A stretch of DNA of 64,000 nt from Flectonema sp. DT1601 (lineage: Eukaryota; Euglenozoa; Diplonemea; Diplonemida; Diplonemidae), in contig OZ025803.1 of the NCBI GenBank assembly GCA_964019425.1, forward strand, positions 124,001-188,000, written 5' to 3'. The notes under the pieces were generated by a model that saw nothing but the letters and a program-made list of their open reading frames with translations, was not told the origin of the DNA and ran no database searches. Shown here piece by piece: positions 1-11,132 of the stretch (positions are counted from its first letter, which is position 1; every line of letters begins with the position of its first letter). The position numbers and the translations under genes are program-made.

Positions 1-148
1 GATTTAAAAAAAAAAAAAAAAAAAAAAATGAATAAACAATGTTATCATTGTTTTTTTTTCTATCGATCGACTATGTCGATTAATTTCTATTTTCCGTCCT
101 GATCGAGACGCTAAACTGATTGTTTCCTTTTTTTAAATAATAAATAAG

Positions 149-181
<33 letters not shown>

Positions 182-303
182 ATCTCCCTGCTATCCCTCA
201 TATCCCCACAATAATATTATACCTTTTCATTTTCTCTTTCCTTTTCTGGTCTTTTTTTCTTTTCTTTTTTTCCTTTTTCATACAACGTTTTTTATTTATA
301 TAT

Positions 304-3223
304 TAGTCATTCCAAAAATAACCGGCCGCGAAAACCAGTTTTGCTTCGAGCAGCCGTTGGTCAAAAATGCATCCATTTTCGAGATTTTTTTACGAGGTGG
401 AAAGGTTCGGCCCCAATCTCTCATTTTACGCGGTGGGATTATTTTTTTTTCACTTTTTTTACTGACCGTTGGAACCCGACAGGTGCGTTATGGGTACTAA
501 GAGAATGTCACTGCCGGCACGGAAAAGTTAATCCTGTTGCTGCATTTAATTTTTTTCTGGAAAAAAAAGGGAAATGCATCAGAGATTGGCATTTTTTCTC
601 GTAACTACACTTATTATTCCCTTCAGCACCAGCTTAAACTTCTCTCAATGAAGTGTCACACGTGCCACGAGATGCCAGCTGAGTATGTCGTCGCGGATTT
701 GCCAGGACCGGTAATGAGGACGCTAGATCGGAGTGGGACAAAAGGCAACATCTGCATCGCATGCCTCCGGAAATACAAACACTTCGGGAATACAAGAACC
801 GACAAGGCGTGCTCCTCAGACAACTACAACTGCACCTCGCACACTAACGCGAAAAGACGGAATCCGAAGTTCAACAAGCTTCTTGAGCCACCCTGCCGTG
901 ACTTCGCGGTAGTCTTGAAATCCCCGGCGTATGCTCCTCTGCGCTCAATCTGCAACGCTTGCTACCAGCGAGCAAAAAGGCTGACTAGTGATCCGCATTA
1001 CGCATCCGTCAGTATCCCTGCAGAGCCGATCAATCCGGAACCGCTCTCAGATATTTTTGAACGTGTGAAAGAATCAGTTCCTGCTGTCCGTTCTCAGTTT
1101 TTGAGACTCTGTCTCACGCTAGGCTACACTGATAGCCAGATTAATGCCCATGTCAGGGATTCTTCAATGCGTAAGCAGCTACAGAGGCTGGAACAGCACG
1201 ATCCCTCCCAATCAGTAAAGCAGCGCAGCCAAGACAGAGATATCTGGAACTTCTGGATTTCCAATGCACGCCCTGAGTCAAACCGCGTGGTCCTCAGCAA
1301 AGACTACATAACCGGCGAGACAAGTAAAGAGACAGTCCTCTATGTAAGAGAACCATACCTTGCCTTGTGGAGTGCCTTCTGCAGAACTCACGCAGCTATC
1401 TCATATGCTCAGTTTTGTGACAAAAGGCCTGCTCATGTCAAATCTTGTCCGAATAACCCTCGATGCCGTTGCAGGTGGCACATGCAAATTGCACTTATCC
1501 TTCCTGCTTATATAAGACTTGTGGGCCTGAGAAGATTTCAGCTAACCCGCTTGAGTGACCTACCACTCATACTATGTCGAGACCCGTCTTACAACTGCTT
1601 CTTTGGCCACTGCAACCAATGCAGGCCGTTGAACTTATTCTATCCCAAGGCGTTAAAATCCTGTGGATCAAAAATAGTTGAATACCAGACGTTAGGAAAC
1701 GTTAAAATTGAAAGGGCGCAGGTTATGAGACCTACATATCGCGAGGTTGCGCTGAAGCAATTTGTAGATGTGTTTCACACAGAGGTCTCGAAGTATTTGA
1801 AACACCACCACGCTCATCTTACATGTGTTGCAGCTAGGCAACAATTAACTTCTCACATTGGGGAGCACGACTGCGTACTGTACCTCGACTATGCTGCGAA
1901 GTATGTGCACGAGGTTTTCGAGCAGCTTCAAACGGACAACTATAATAAGTCCAAAACTTCGATATTTGTGGCGATGATCGGAACGCGTAAAAATGGCCAA
2001 CCCTTAAAGTTCACTACGAAGTACTACATCTCACCGGATCTCAGTCAACGGCACTTTAATGTAATTACAATACTCGACCATATCGTCCATGAACTTGACG
2101 TCTCCCGTATTCACATATTTTCTGATGGCGCTAATCATTTCAAAGAAGCTCATCTAATTGGGTGGATACTCAGATCCAGTCTAGAGGTTGTCTGGAATTT
2201 CTTCCCTACCGGACACGGACACGGCATGTGGGACAGTGAAGGATTTCAAATAAAACGTTTCGCTACGGAGGTAATGAGAAATACGATGCCATACGACATG
2301 GAACATAAGATTCAAGATGCTGCATCGCTTTTGAACTATGCCAAAAAACATATGCCACCACCGAACCCGACCTCTAACATACGAAGTCGAGAGTTTCACT
2401 ACGTGCCGGACATCCAGAAATCCGAGTGTACAACGACAGTTCGTATAAAGGACATCCGCAGCAGCATATTCTGCTTTAGCTCTCTGGGTCAGAGGGGCAC
2501 TGTTGGACACCGGCCGTTGTCCTGCTACTGCAAACACTGCATTGTCGGAAACTTTGAAAATTGCGTTGTACCTGGTGCTGGCTGCTTTGTACCGATTGAT
2601 GAAGATGATCCAAATGTGGGGGTTGGTGCGAGCCAACTTTCACCTGCTACCAACACTGAGAGTGAGTCTATTTCAGAAACAACTGAACTCACCTCAGATT
2701 CTGGTGAGTCTTCTACTGGCTCTTACTCTGTTAGTGAATCTAGTTCTAGTTCCAGTTTCAGCTCGCTGCGTTCAACTAGTTCTATTATCTGTGCAGTGCC
2801 GGTAGGAAAACGAAGAAAGCCAGCAGTAAAAGTTGCCAAAAGAGCTAAGCCTAATCAAAAATAAAAATAGGCTAAGTGTAGTGTAAGATGTACAAGGTAC
2901 TGTTTTGCTTCGAGCAGCCTTTGTAACTGTTTCAGAGTAAAACATCCGACCAGGTACGGCCGGATATAGAACCATATACCGATCTTTCATTTTAGCACCC
3001 GGGGCAGCCGATTAGACATCAACAGTTCCATTATTCAAAATTTTCACCACACAAAAATGTCACAATTTTTTTGAATTTCAGCTGCATTTTTTTGAATCGC
3101 AGCGGGAATGAAATCAGCGGTGCAAAAGCGATTAAAATGGGTATTCGGTTTTAAGTTTTACTCCCTATTTTCACCCATGAAATACTGGAACCCTAAAATG
3201 GACGGTTATTTTTGGAATGACTA
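304..3223 (+). mobile_element. DNA transposon with 21-bp perfect TIRs
   Basis: The element begins TAGTCATTCCAAAAATAACC and ends with the exact inverted complement, a 21-bp perfect terminal inverted repeat. It sits in an (AT)n tract. Comparison with the empty arm near 27560 fits a 2-bp AT or TA duplication, but the microsatellite makes this ambiguous. An 18-bp direct repeat containing TTTTGCTTCGAGCAGCC lies at both subterminal regions (338-355 and 2902-2919) and may be a transposase binding site. One long ORF fills most of the interior, so this copy looks whole. It is one of the youngest insertions here because it interrupts a C arm. Confidence 0.85.
648..2864 (+). CDS. DDE-type transposase, unclassified superfamily
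   Basis: This is a 738-residue ORF if it starts at ATG 648, where MKCHTCHEMP opens a Cys-rich zinc-finger region; 37 upstream in-frame codons are AT-rich and probably untranslated. The N-terminal third has many Cys/His pairs (CxxC motifs), typical of a DNA-binding module. The C-terminal half has a candidate DDE triad: D414 in LDYAAK, D493 in FSDGANHFK, and D529 or the following Glu in GHGHGMWDSEG. The SDG...FK and HG.G..D.xG pattern is known from several eukaryotic DDE transposases related to KDZ/Zisupton- or Kolobok-like groups, but I cannot assign the family. The tail is Ser-rich and then basic (KRRKPAVKVAKRAK), like a nuclear localisation signal. The ORF is intact and lies between perfect TIRs, so it may be active. 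Confidence 0.8.
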   Translation: MKCHTCHEMPAEYVVADLPGPVMRTLDRSGTKGNICIACLRKYKHFGNTRTDKACSSDNYNCTSHTNAKRRNPKFNKLLEPPCRDFAVVLKSPAYAPLRSICNACYQRAKRLTSDPHYASVSIPAEPINPEPLSDIFERVKESVPAVRSQFLRLCLTLGYTDSQINAHVRDSSMRKQLQRLEQHDPSQSVKQRSQDRDIWNFWISNARPESNRVVLSKDYITGETSKETVLYVREPYLALWSAFCRTHAAISYAQFCDKRPAHVKSCPNNPRCRCRWHMQIALILPAYIRLVGLRRFQLTRLSDLPLILCRDPSYNCFFGHCNQCRPLNLFYPKALKSCGSKIVEYQTLGNVKIERAQVMRPTYREVALKQFVDVFHTEVSKYLKHHHAHLTCVAARQQLTSHIGEHDCVLYLDYAAKYVHEVFEQLQTDNYNKSKTSIFVAMIGTRKNGQPLKFTTKYYISPDLSQRHFNVITILDHIVHELDVSRIHIFSDGANHFKEAHLIGWILRSSLEVVWNFFPTGHGHGMWDSEGFQIKRFATEVMRNTMPYDMEHKIQDAASLLNYAKKHMPPPNPTSNIRSREFHYVPDIQKSECTTTVRIKDIRSSIFCFSSLGQRGTVGHRPLSCYCKHCIVGNFENCVVPGAGCFVPIDEDDPNVGVGASQLSPATNTESESISETTELTSDSGESSTGSYSVSESSSSSSFSSLRSTSSIICAVPVGKRRKPAVKVAKRAKPNQK

Positions 3224-3282
3224 ATATATTTTTTTTTTTTTTTTTTTTCATGTTTGATTATTTCCTCTTCATTTTTTTTCTC

Positions 3283-3314
<32 letters not shown>

Positions 3315-3506
3315 CTCTGCCTCTCTCTTAATTCTGTTCGTTTCTTTGAAACGAAAATTCATTTGAATATTATTCCTTGGTCAGCAACCATCATTGTCGC
3401 CCTTTGGGCCTGTTAAAAAAAAATAAAAATAAAAAGAAAGTTTACATCGGGAATAGGGCAGGAGCCAAAAGCTCCCAGTCCGTTACTTCCCACTTTATCG
3501 AAATTC

Positions 3507-4209
3507 TTTTTTTTTTTTTTTCTCTTATTTCTTTTTTTCTTTTTCTTTTACTCTAATATGAAATATTTTTGAACAAAATGTGATTATTAATTTAAAAAAA
3601 AAAAAAAATAATAATAATGTAAATGAATAATAAAAAAAAAAAAAAAAACATGCCTTGGGAATACAATCAAAGCCCCAATTAATCGGTCCTTTCTTTTTCC
3701 TTCTTGTCAAGTGATCGCTCCACTCGTCGATCACCAAAACCGATTGTATTTATATCTGTTCTTTTCTCAACGATCGGCTATACCGACCATTTTTTTCTTT
3801 TTTTTATAAATAATTGTTTTCTTCTTCTCGACGATCAGATCCAATTGATCGACCTTTTTTTTTTTTTTTCCTTTATTCCTTCCATCCCTCCCGCTCCCCT
3901 AATTTTAAATAAAAACAAGATCAGCTCAGCTTGATCGTTAATCTTTTTTTCTTTTTTTAATTTAAACTGATTGTATTTATATCTGTTTATTTTTCTCAAC
4001 GATCGGCTATACCGATCAACCTTTAAAATAATTTCTTCTTCTCGACGATCAGATCCAATTGATCAACCTTTTCTTTTTTTTTCCTCTATTCCTTCCATCC
4101 CTCCCGCTCCCCTATTTGTAATAAAAACAAGATCAGCTCAGCTTGATCGTTAATTTTTTTTCTTTCTTTTTTGTTGGTCCTAGTCAAGACCTTAAACTGA
4201 CTAACCGGT
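3507..4209 (+). repeat. Palindrome D, left arm
   Basis: This 0.7-kb sequence reappears as an inverted copy at 8821-9505. It contains two tandem units of about 210 bp (roughly 3720-3945 and 3960-4160), each with a C/T-rich run followed by AAGATCAGCTCAGCTTGATC. A short ORF in the second unit has the same translation in both arms, so the arms are very similar. No coding capacity is recognised. It lies exactly between two C termini that point at each other (3506 and 4210). Confidence 0.75.
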
Positions 4210-4290
4210 GAATTTCGATAAGTGGGAAGTAACGGACTGGGAGCTTTTGGCTCCTGCCCTATTCCCGATGTAAACTTTCTTTTTATTTTT
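4210..4290 (+). repeat. Conserved terminus of family C
   Basis: This is the best conserved part of C. It contains the small hairpin GGAGCTTTTGGCTCC. Other copies are near 3440-3506 (minus), 19337-19410 (plus), 25550-25625 (minus), 25722-25798 (plus) and 30647-30712 (minus). Confidence 0.85.
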
Positions 4291-4606
4291 ATTTTTTTTT
4301 TTAACAGGCCCAAAGGGCGACAATGATGGTTGCTGACCAAGGAATAATATTCAAATGAATTTTCGTTTCAAAGAAACGAACAGAATTGAGAGAGAGGCAG
4401 AGAAAAAAAAAAAAAAAAAAAGAAAGAATAGAAAAAAAAAAAAAATATGAAGAGGAAATAATCAAACATGAAAAAAAAAAAAAAATAAATAAATAAATAA
4501 AAAACGTTGTATGAAAAAGGAAAAAAAGAAAAAAAAAGACCAGAAAAGGAAAGAGAAAATGAAAAGGTATAATATTATTGTGGGGATATGAGGATAGCAG
4601 GGAGAT

Positions 4607-4643
<37 letters not shown>

Positions 4644-4649
4644 TATTTA

Positions 4650-4751
4650 AAAAAAAGGAAACAATCAGTTTAGCGTCTCGATCAGGACGGAAAATAGAAA
4701 TTAATCGACATAGTCGATCGATAGAAAAAAAACAATGATAACATTGTTTAT

Positions 4752-4784
<33 letters not shown>

Positions 4785-5043
4785 CTTTTAATTATTTTAA
4801 AGAAAAAACAATCAGTTTAGCGTCTTGACCAGGACGGAAAATAGAAAGTAATCGACATAGTCGATCGATAAAAAAAAAAACAATGATAACATTGTTTATT
4901 CCTTTTTTTTTTTTTTTTTTTTTTTTTGTTCTTTTCATTTATTTTTAAAGAAAAAACAATCAGTTTAGCGTCCTGACCAGGACGGAAAATTGAAAGTGAT
5001 CGACATAGTCGATCGATAAAAAAACAATGATAACATTGATTAA

Positions 5044-5074
<31 letters not shown>

Positions 5075-6010
5075 CCTTTTAATTATTTTTTAAAGAAAAA
5101 ACAATCAGTTTAGCGTCTTGACCAGGACGGAAAATAGAAAGTGATCGACATAGTCGATCGATAAAAAACAATGATAACATTGTTTATTCTTTTTTTTTTT
5201 TTTTTTTTTTTTTTTAATCCTTTTTATTATTTTAAAGAAAAAACAATCAGTTTAGCGTCTTGACCAGGACGGAAAATAGAAAGTGATCGACATAGTCGAT
5301 CGATAAAAAAACAATGATAACATTGTTTATTCTTTTTTTTTTTTTTTTTTTTTAAATTCTTTTTATTTATTTTTAAAGAAAAAAAAACGGAAAATAAAAA
5401 TTAGTCGACAAAGTCGAACGATAAAAAAAAAACAATGATAACATTGTTTATTCTTTTTGTTTTTGTTTTTTTTTTATATTCTTTTTTATTAGTTTTGAAA
5501 AAAAAACAATCAGTTTAGCGTCTTGACCGGGACGGAAAATAGAAAGTAATCGACATAGTCGATCGATGAAAAAAAAACAATGATAACATTGTTTATTCTT
5601 TTTTTTTTTTTTTTTTTTAAATTCTTTTTATTTATTTTTTAAAAAGAAAAAAAAACGGAAAATAGAAATTAGTCAACAAAATCGAACAATAAAAAAAAAA
5701 AAACAATGATAACATTGTTTATTCTTTTTTTTTTATTTTTTTTTTTTTTATTCTTTTTTATTAATTTTGAAAAAAAAAACAATCAGTTTAGCGTCTTGAC
5801 CAGGACGGAAAATAGAAAGTGATCGACATAGTCGATCGATAAAAAAAAACAATGATAACATTGTTTATTCTTTTTTTTTTATTTTTTTTTGTATTCTTTT
5901 TTATTAATTTTGAAAAAAAACAATCAGTTTAGCGTCTTGACCAGGACGGAAAATAGAAAGTGATCGACATAGTCGATCGATAAAAAAAAACAATGATAAC
6001 ATTGTTTATT

Positions 6011-6044
<34 letters not shown>

Positions 6045-6156
6045 CTTTTTATTATTTTTAAAGAAAAAACAATCAGTTTAGCGTCTTGACCAGGACGAAA
6101 AATAGAAAGTGATCGACATAGTCGATCGATAAAAAAACAATGATAACATTGTTTAT

Positions 6157-6189
<33 letters not shown>

Positions 6190-8220
6190 CTTCTTATTAT
6201 TTTTTAAAGAAAAAACAATCAGTTTAGCGTCTTGACCAGGACGGAAAATAGAAAGTAATCGACATAGTCGATCGATAAAATAAAAACAATGATAACATTG
6301 TTTATTCCTTTTTTCTTTTTTTTTTTTATTCTTTTTATTTATTTTTAAAGAAAAAACAATCAGTTTAGCGTCCTGACCAGGACGAAAAATAGAAAGTGAT
6401 CGACATAGTCGATCGATAAAAAAACAATGATAACATTGTTTATTCTTTTTTTTTTGTTTTTTTTTTTTTTATTCTTTTTATTTATTTTTTAAAGAAAAAA
6501 CAATCAGTTTAGCGTCTTGACCAGGACAGAAAATAGAAATTAGTCGACAAAGTCAATCGATAACAAAACAATGATAACATTGTTTATTCTTTTTTTTTTT
6601 TTTTTTTTTTTTATTCATTTTATTTATTTTTTAAAGAAAAAACAATCAGTTTAGCGTCCTGACCAGGACAGAAAATAGAAAGTAATCGACATAGTCGATC
6701 GATAAAAAAAAACAATGATAACATTGTTTAATCTTTTTTTTTTTTTTTTTTTTTTTTATTCTTTTTATTTATTTAGAAAAAACAATCAGTTTAGCGTCTT
6801 GACCGGGACGGAAAATAGAAATTAGTCGACAAAGTCGATCGATAAAAAAACAATGATAACATTGTTTATTCTTTTTTTTTTTTTTTTTTTTAAATTCTTT
6901 TTATTTATTTTTTAAGAAAAAAAACGGAAAATAGAAATTAGTCGACAAAGTCGAACGATAAAAAAACAATGATAACATTGTTTATTCTTTTTTTTATTTT
7001 TTTTTTTTATAATCTTTTTTATTAATTTTGAGAAAAAAAAAAAACAATCAGTTTAGCGTCTTGACCAGGACGGAAAATAGAAAGTAATCGACATAGTCGA
7101 TCGATAAAAAAACAATGATAACATTGTTTATTCTTTTTTTTATTTTTTTTTTTTTATAATCTTTTTTATTAATTTTGAAAAAAAAAAACAATCAGTTTAG
7201 CGTCCTGACCAGGACGGAAAATAGAAATTAGTCGACAAAGTCGAACGATAAAAAAACAATGATAACATTGTTTATTCTTTTTTTTATTTTTTTTTTTTTA
7301 TAATCTTTTTTATTAATTTTGAAAAAAAAAAACAATCAGTTTAGCGTCCTGACCAGGACGGAAAATAGAAATTAGTCGACAAAGTCGATCGATAAAAAAA
7401 CAATGATAACATTGTTTATTCTTTTTTTTTTTTTTTTTTTAAATTCTTTTTATTTATTTTTTAAGAGAAAAAACGGAAAATAGAATTTAGTCGACAAAGT
7501 CGAACGATAAAAAAACAATGATAACATTGTTTATTCTTTTTTTTATTTTTTTTTTTTATATTCTTTTTTATTAATTTTGAAAAAAAAAAAAAAAAACAAT
7601 CAGTTTAGCGTCTTGACCAGGACGGAAAATAGAAAGTAATCGACATAGTCGATCGATAAAAAAACAATGATAACATTGTTTATTCTTTTTTTTTTTTTTT
7701 TTTTTAAATTCTTTTTATTTATTTTTTAAGAAAAAAAAAACGGAAAATAGAAATTAGTCGACAAAGTCGAACGATAAGAAAACAATGATAACATTGTTTA
7801 TTCTTTTTTTTATTTTTTTTTTTTTATATTCTTTTTTATTAATTTTGAAAAAAAAAAAAACAATCAGTTTAGCGTCTTGACCAGGACGGAAAATAGAAAG
7901 TAATCGACATAGTCGATCGATAAAAAAACAATGATAACATTGTTTATTCTTTTTTTTTTTTTTTTTTTTTAAATTCTTTTTATTTACTTTTTAAGAAAAA
8001 ACGGAAAATAGAAATTAGTCGACAAAGTCGAACGATAAAAAAACAATGATAACATTGTTTATTCTTTTTTTTATTTTTTTTTTTTTATATTCTTTTTTAT
8101 TAATTTTGGAAAAAAAAAAAAAAAACAATCAGTTTAGCGTCTTGACCAGGACGGAAAATAGAAAGTAATCGACATAGTCGATCGATAAAAATACAATGAT
8201 AACATTGTTTAATCTTTTAT
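4650..8220 (-). repeat. C minisatellite, left arm
   Basis: About 25 tandem units of roughly 110-160 bp. A full unit holds a poly-T tract, the motif CAGTTTAGCGTCTTGACCAGG, a second motif ATCGACATAGTCGAT and a third, AACAATGATAACATTGTT. The second and third are inverted repeats, and the first often reads as the palindrome GTCCTGACCAGGAC. A shorter unit type lacks the first motif and carries GTCGACAAAGTCGAACGAT instead; in places the two types alternate (for example 6780-8100). There is no coding capacity. The unit was also used as an insertion site by MULE-B. Confidence 0.9.
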
Positions 8221-8820
8221 AATTTTTTATTTTTTTTTTTGTTTTAAAAAAAAAAAAAAACAAGCGGAATTGATCATAATGGGTGGTAGGGGTTGTTATA
8301 ACTTCGTTTGAAAATTCTTCTTTTTTGATTTCTTTTTTTTTTTTTCTTTTTACAGGAGTTAAGATCACTGTCAGGAGACAACACATTAACAAGAGCAGCA
8401 AGCAGAGTTGACACTATCAATTCAAATTTGAAATACCGGGAATTAATTTACAAGGAGGTATCTCAAGTGACTTGGTATCTCTAGCGTGTCGGTATCTCTG
8501 GAGTGCTGGTATCTCGTATGTGCGTTGGTATCTCATGAGTGATGGTATCTCTTGTGCATTTAGAGAAACGAAAAAGAATGTCATGACCATGACGGAAGAA
8601 TTGAGGAATTGAGTTAACATGTTCTATTTAACTTATTTAAACTTTTTTTTTTTTTTAACAGACCGTAACTATTTGAAAATAAAATGTAGATGGGAAACAG
8701 TGAAAAGTAAAATGGATGATAAAATTAAATGAGAAATATGACATAACAGACCAGATAGAGAGTATTAAAAGGAAATTGAAAAGGAAAAGAGAAACTAGGT
8801 TAACACTTATTTAAAATTAA
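8221..8820 (-). repeat. C inner arm, left
   Basis: This segment has an inverted counterpart at 9628-9835 plus 16074-16855. It includes a cluster of GGTATCTC-type short repeats (8455-8555), seen as GAGATACC near 16200-16300, and a segment at 8650-8820 matching 9630-9815. No gene is seen. A diverged fragment of the same arm lies at 32414-32934. Confidence 0.8.
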
Positions 8821-9505
8821 GACCGGTTAGTCAGTTTAAGGTCTTGACTAGGACCAACAAAAAAGAAAGAAAAAAAATTAACGATCAAGCTGAGCTGATC
8901 TTGTTTTTATTACAAATAGGGGAGCGGGAGGGATGGAAGGAATAGAGGAAAAAAAAAGAAAAGGTTGATCAATTGGATCTGATCGTCGAGAAGAAGAAAT
9001 TATTTTAAAGGTTGATCGGTATAGCCGATCGTTGAGAAAAATAAACAGATATAAATACAATCAGTTTAAATTAAAAAAAGAAAAAAAGATTAACGATCAA
9101 GCTGAGCTGATCTTGTTTTTATTTAAAATTAGGGGAGCGGGAGGGATGGAAGGAATAAAGGAAAAAAAAAAAAAAGGTCGATCAATTGGAACTGATCGTC
9201 GAGAAGAAGAAAACAATTATTTATAAAAAAAAAAATGGTCGGTATAGCCGATCGTTGAGAAAAGAACAGATATAAATACAATCGGTTTTGGTGATCGTCG
9301 AGTGGAGCGATCACTTGACAAGAAGGAAAAAGAAAGGACCGATTAATTGGGGCTTTGATTGTATTCCCAAGGCATGTTTTTTTTTTTTTTTTATTCATTT
9401 ACATTATTATTTTTTTTTTTTTTTTTAAATTAATAATCACATTTTGTTCAAAAATATTTCATATTAGAGTAAAAGAAAAAGAAAAAAAGAAATAAGAGAA
9501 AAAAA
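8821..9505 (-). repeat. Palindrome D, right arm
   Basis: This is the inverted copy of 3507-4209, starting GACCGGTTAGTCAGTTT where the left arm ends AAACTGACTAACCGGT. It lies in the centre of element C, so the D and C inverted repeats interlock rather than nest. Confidence 0.75.
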
Positions 9506-9627
9506 AAAAAAAAAAACCATTGCTGGCCCCCTCACCACTCATAGAGGATGAGGAGGCCAGTAAGGCGTCACTCAAATCTATGCCAAGCCTTGGGAACTTG
9601 GATTGGGGTTTAGACCATTTATAATTA
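9506..9627. repeat. Short dispersed repeat in the centre of C
   Basis: About 90 bp here (9516-9605) match 35858-35932 in inverted orientation. They share GTCTAAACCCCAATC, AGTTCCCAAGGCT and AGTGGTGAGGGG, with divergence between. Function unknown. Confidence 0.55.
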
Positions 9628-9835
9628 ACAATTAACAATTAACCTGATTAATTTTAAATAAGTGTTAACCTAGTTTCTCTTTTCCTTTTCAATTTCCCTT
9701 TAATACTCTCTATCTGGTCTGTTATGTCATATTTCTCATTTAATTTTATCATCCATTTTACTTTTCACTGTTTCCCATCTACATTTTATTTTCAAATAGT
9801 TACGGTCTGTTAAAAAAAAATAAAAAAATAAAAAA
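9628..9835 (+). repeat. C inner arm, right, first part
   Basis: Inverted copy of about 8650-8820. It is cut from its continuation (16074 onward) by MULE-F, whose 9-bp target duplication occupies the last nine bases of this segment. Confidence 0.8.
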
Positions 9836-9956
9836 GGGCAAACTAGTGTTTACTACACAAATAGTTTCAGAACTAACCATTCATTACAAAATCCAAAATG
9901 GCTGTAGGGGCCAAAAATTATATACGGGATGCATCGAGACCACCACCTGTCTTTAA

Positions 9957-10040
9957 GAGCGGGTGTGGTTCAGCGGAGGGAGGTCTGACTTTGGACGCCC
10001 GATGCCCAGGCTCAATTCCGACTGACGTCTTTTTTTTTTT
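9957..10040 (+). ncRNA. tRNA-like Pol III sequence in the MULE-F left end
   Basis: An A-box-like TGGTTCAGCGG (9966-9976) and a B-box-like GGCTCAATTCC (10009-10019) are spaced as in a tRNA gene and followed by a long T run (from about 10028) that could stop Pol III. No convincing cloverleaf forms, so this is more likely a tRNA-derived SINE or pseudo-tRNA than a working tRNA gene. Confidence 0.5.
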
Positions 10041-10070
10041 TTTTTTTTTTTTTTTGTTCCCCCACCCCGA

Positions 10071-10690
10071 ATAGCTGGGAAAAGTGCAGGGGGGGCTTGC
10101 GTTCCGCAAGCCCCCCCTGGAACCCCTAATAAAAGCCAACCTCTCCCGTACAAAGTCCAACCTGAAAAACAAATTTGCTACTAATGGATGATTAAGCTGG
10201 GAAGAGTGCAAGGGGGGGCTTGCGTTCCGCCAAGTTCTTGGCGGAACGCAAGCCCCCCCCCCAACCCCCCCCAAGGGGGGGGAGCCACTAATAAAAGCCA
10301 ACCTCTCCCGTACAAAGTCCAACCTGAAAAACAAATTTGCTACTAATAGATGATTAAGCTGGGAAGAGTGCAAGGGGGGGCTTGCGTTCCGCCAAGTTCT
10401 TGGCGGAACGCAAGCCCCCCCCCCCAACCCCCCCCAAGGGGGGGGAGCCACTAATAAAAGCCAACCTCTCCCGTACAAAGTCTGCCTGTCCCGTACAAAG
10501 TCCAACCTGAAAAACAAATTTGCTACTAATAGATGATTAAGCTGGGAAGAGTGCAAGGGGGGGCTTGCGTTCCGCCAAGTTCTTGGCGGAACGCAAGCCC
10601 CCCCCCCAACCCCCCCCAAGGGGGGGGAGCCACTAATAAAAGCCAACCTCTCCCGTACAAAGTCTGCCTATCCCGTAGAAAGTACAACTT
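10071..10690. repeat. GC-rich hairpin module, about four tandem copies
   Basis: The unit is about 160-185 bp and starts near GCTGGGAAGAGTGCAAGG. Three of the copies carry a perfect stem, GCTTGCGTTCCGCCAA against TTGGCGGAACGCAAGC, flanked by G and C runs; the first is shorter. The rest of the unit ends with CCCGTACAAAGTCCAACCTG. Single related copies lie in G1 (about 14830-14965) and G2 (about 30400-30500). The reading frames across this array are artefacts of the repeat. Confidence 0.85.
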
Positions 10691-10801
10691 CAATCCTGAC
10701 CAACATCCTTTTTTTTTCACCCTGAAAAGCTAAGTAAAAAGTCAAGGACAAGTTAGATAAGGATGACACTCAATCAAGGACACTCAAATTAATTAACTAA
10801 A

Positions 10802-11132
10802 TTATTCCACTTTAGGTCTTTTTATTTCACTACTTTCTGGTTTTACTTTTCGAGGTCGCTTACATCCTCTGCTGTTATGGCCTTTGGTGTTGCAATTGCT
10901 GCATGTCACTGTTGACGTTTCACTCTTTTTCCTAATGCGGAGATGCGGACGGCGACCTACGCTCGGCTTCACAACAGGAGGCAAGGTATCATCAGGGATC
11001 AGGTCTCCAAGTTCCGCAGTTTCAGGTAGCACTTGCATGCTGTAGAAACGTCTGAAACTCTCGACACGCAAGAAAGGCAGACAGGCAGCGGGATCAGTCA
11101 AGGTGTCCAAACCAAGGTGCATTAGTACTTCT
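10802..11132 (-). pseudogene. MULE-F transposase, C-terminal part
   Basis: This minus-strand ORF continues the gene at 13169-14592 beyond the L insertion. About 106 residues are visible, starting MHLGLDTLTDPAACL, with a CCHC zinc knuckle (CSNCNTKGHNSRGC) and a basic tail ending at the stop near 10802. MULE transposases often have the order SWIM finger then zinc knuckle, and the SWIM finger lies just before the insertion on the other side. The gene is disrupted by a 2-kb insertion. Confidence 0.8.

Larger units (their letters stand above)
1..3506 (-). repeat. Arm of foldback family C, interrupted by a DNA transposon
   Basis: Positions 1-303 and 3224-3506 are two parts of one C right arm: a minisatellite tail, an AT-rich middle and the family terminus. 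The terminus, read inward on the minus strand, starts GAATTTCGATAAAGTGGG. The same order recurs inverted at 4210-4700 and in the same orientation at 25100-25625. The interruption at 304-3223 is an inserted transposon, and the uninterrupted arm is visible near 27560. The arm continues off the left edge of the window. Confidence 0.8.

Noticed and set aside
4650-8220. CRISPR-like array
   Set aside because: Units vary in length, spacers are homopolymer runs, and the sequence is clearly eukaryotic; this is a minisatellite.
9918-10646. A 242-codon minus-strand ORF with a threefold internal repeat
   Set aside because: It is the translation of the tandem GC hairpin array; the repeat unit length happens to keep a frame open.
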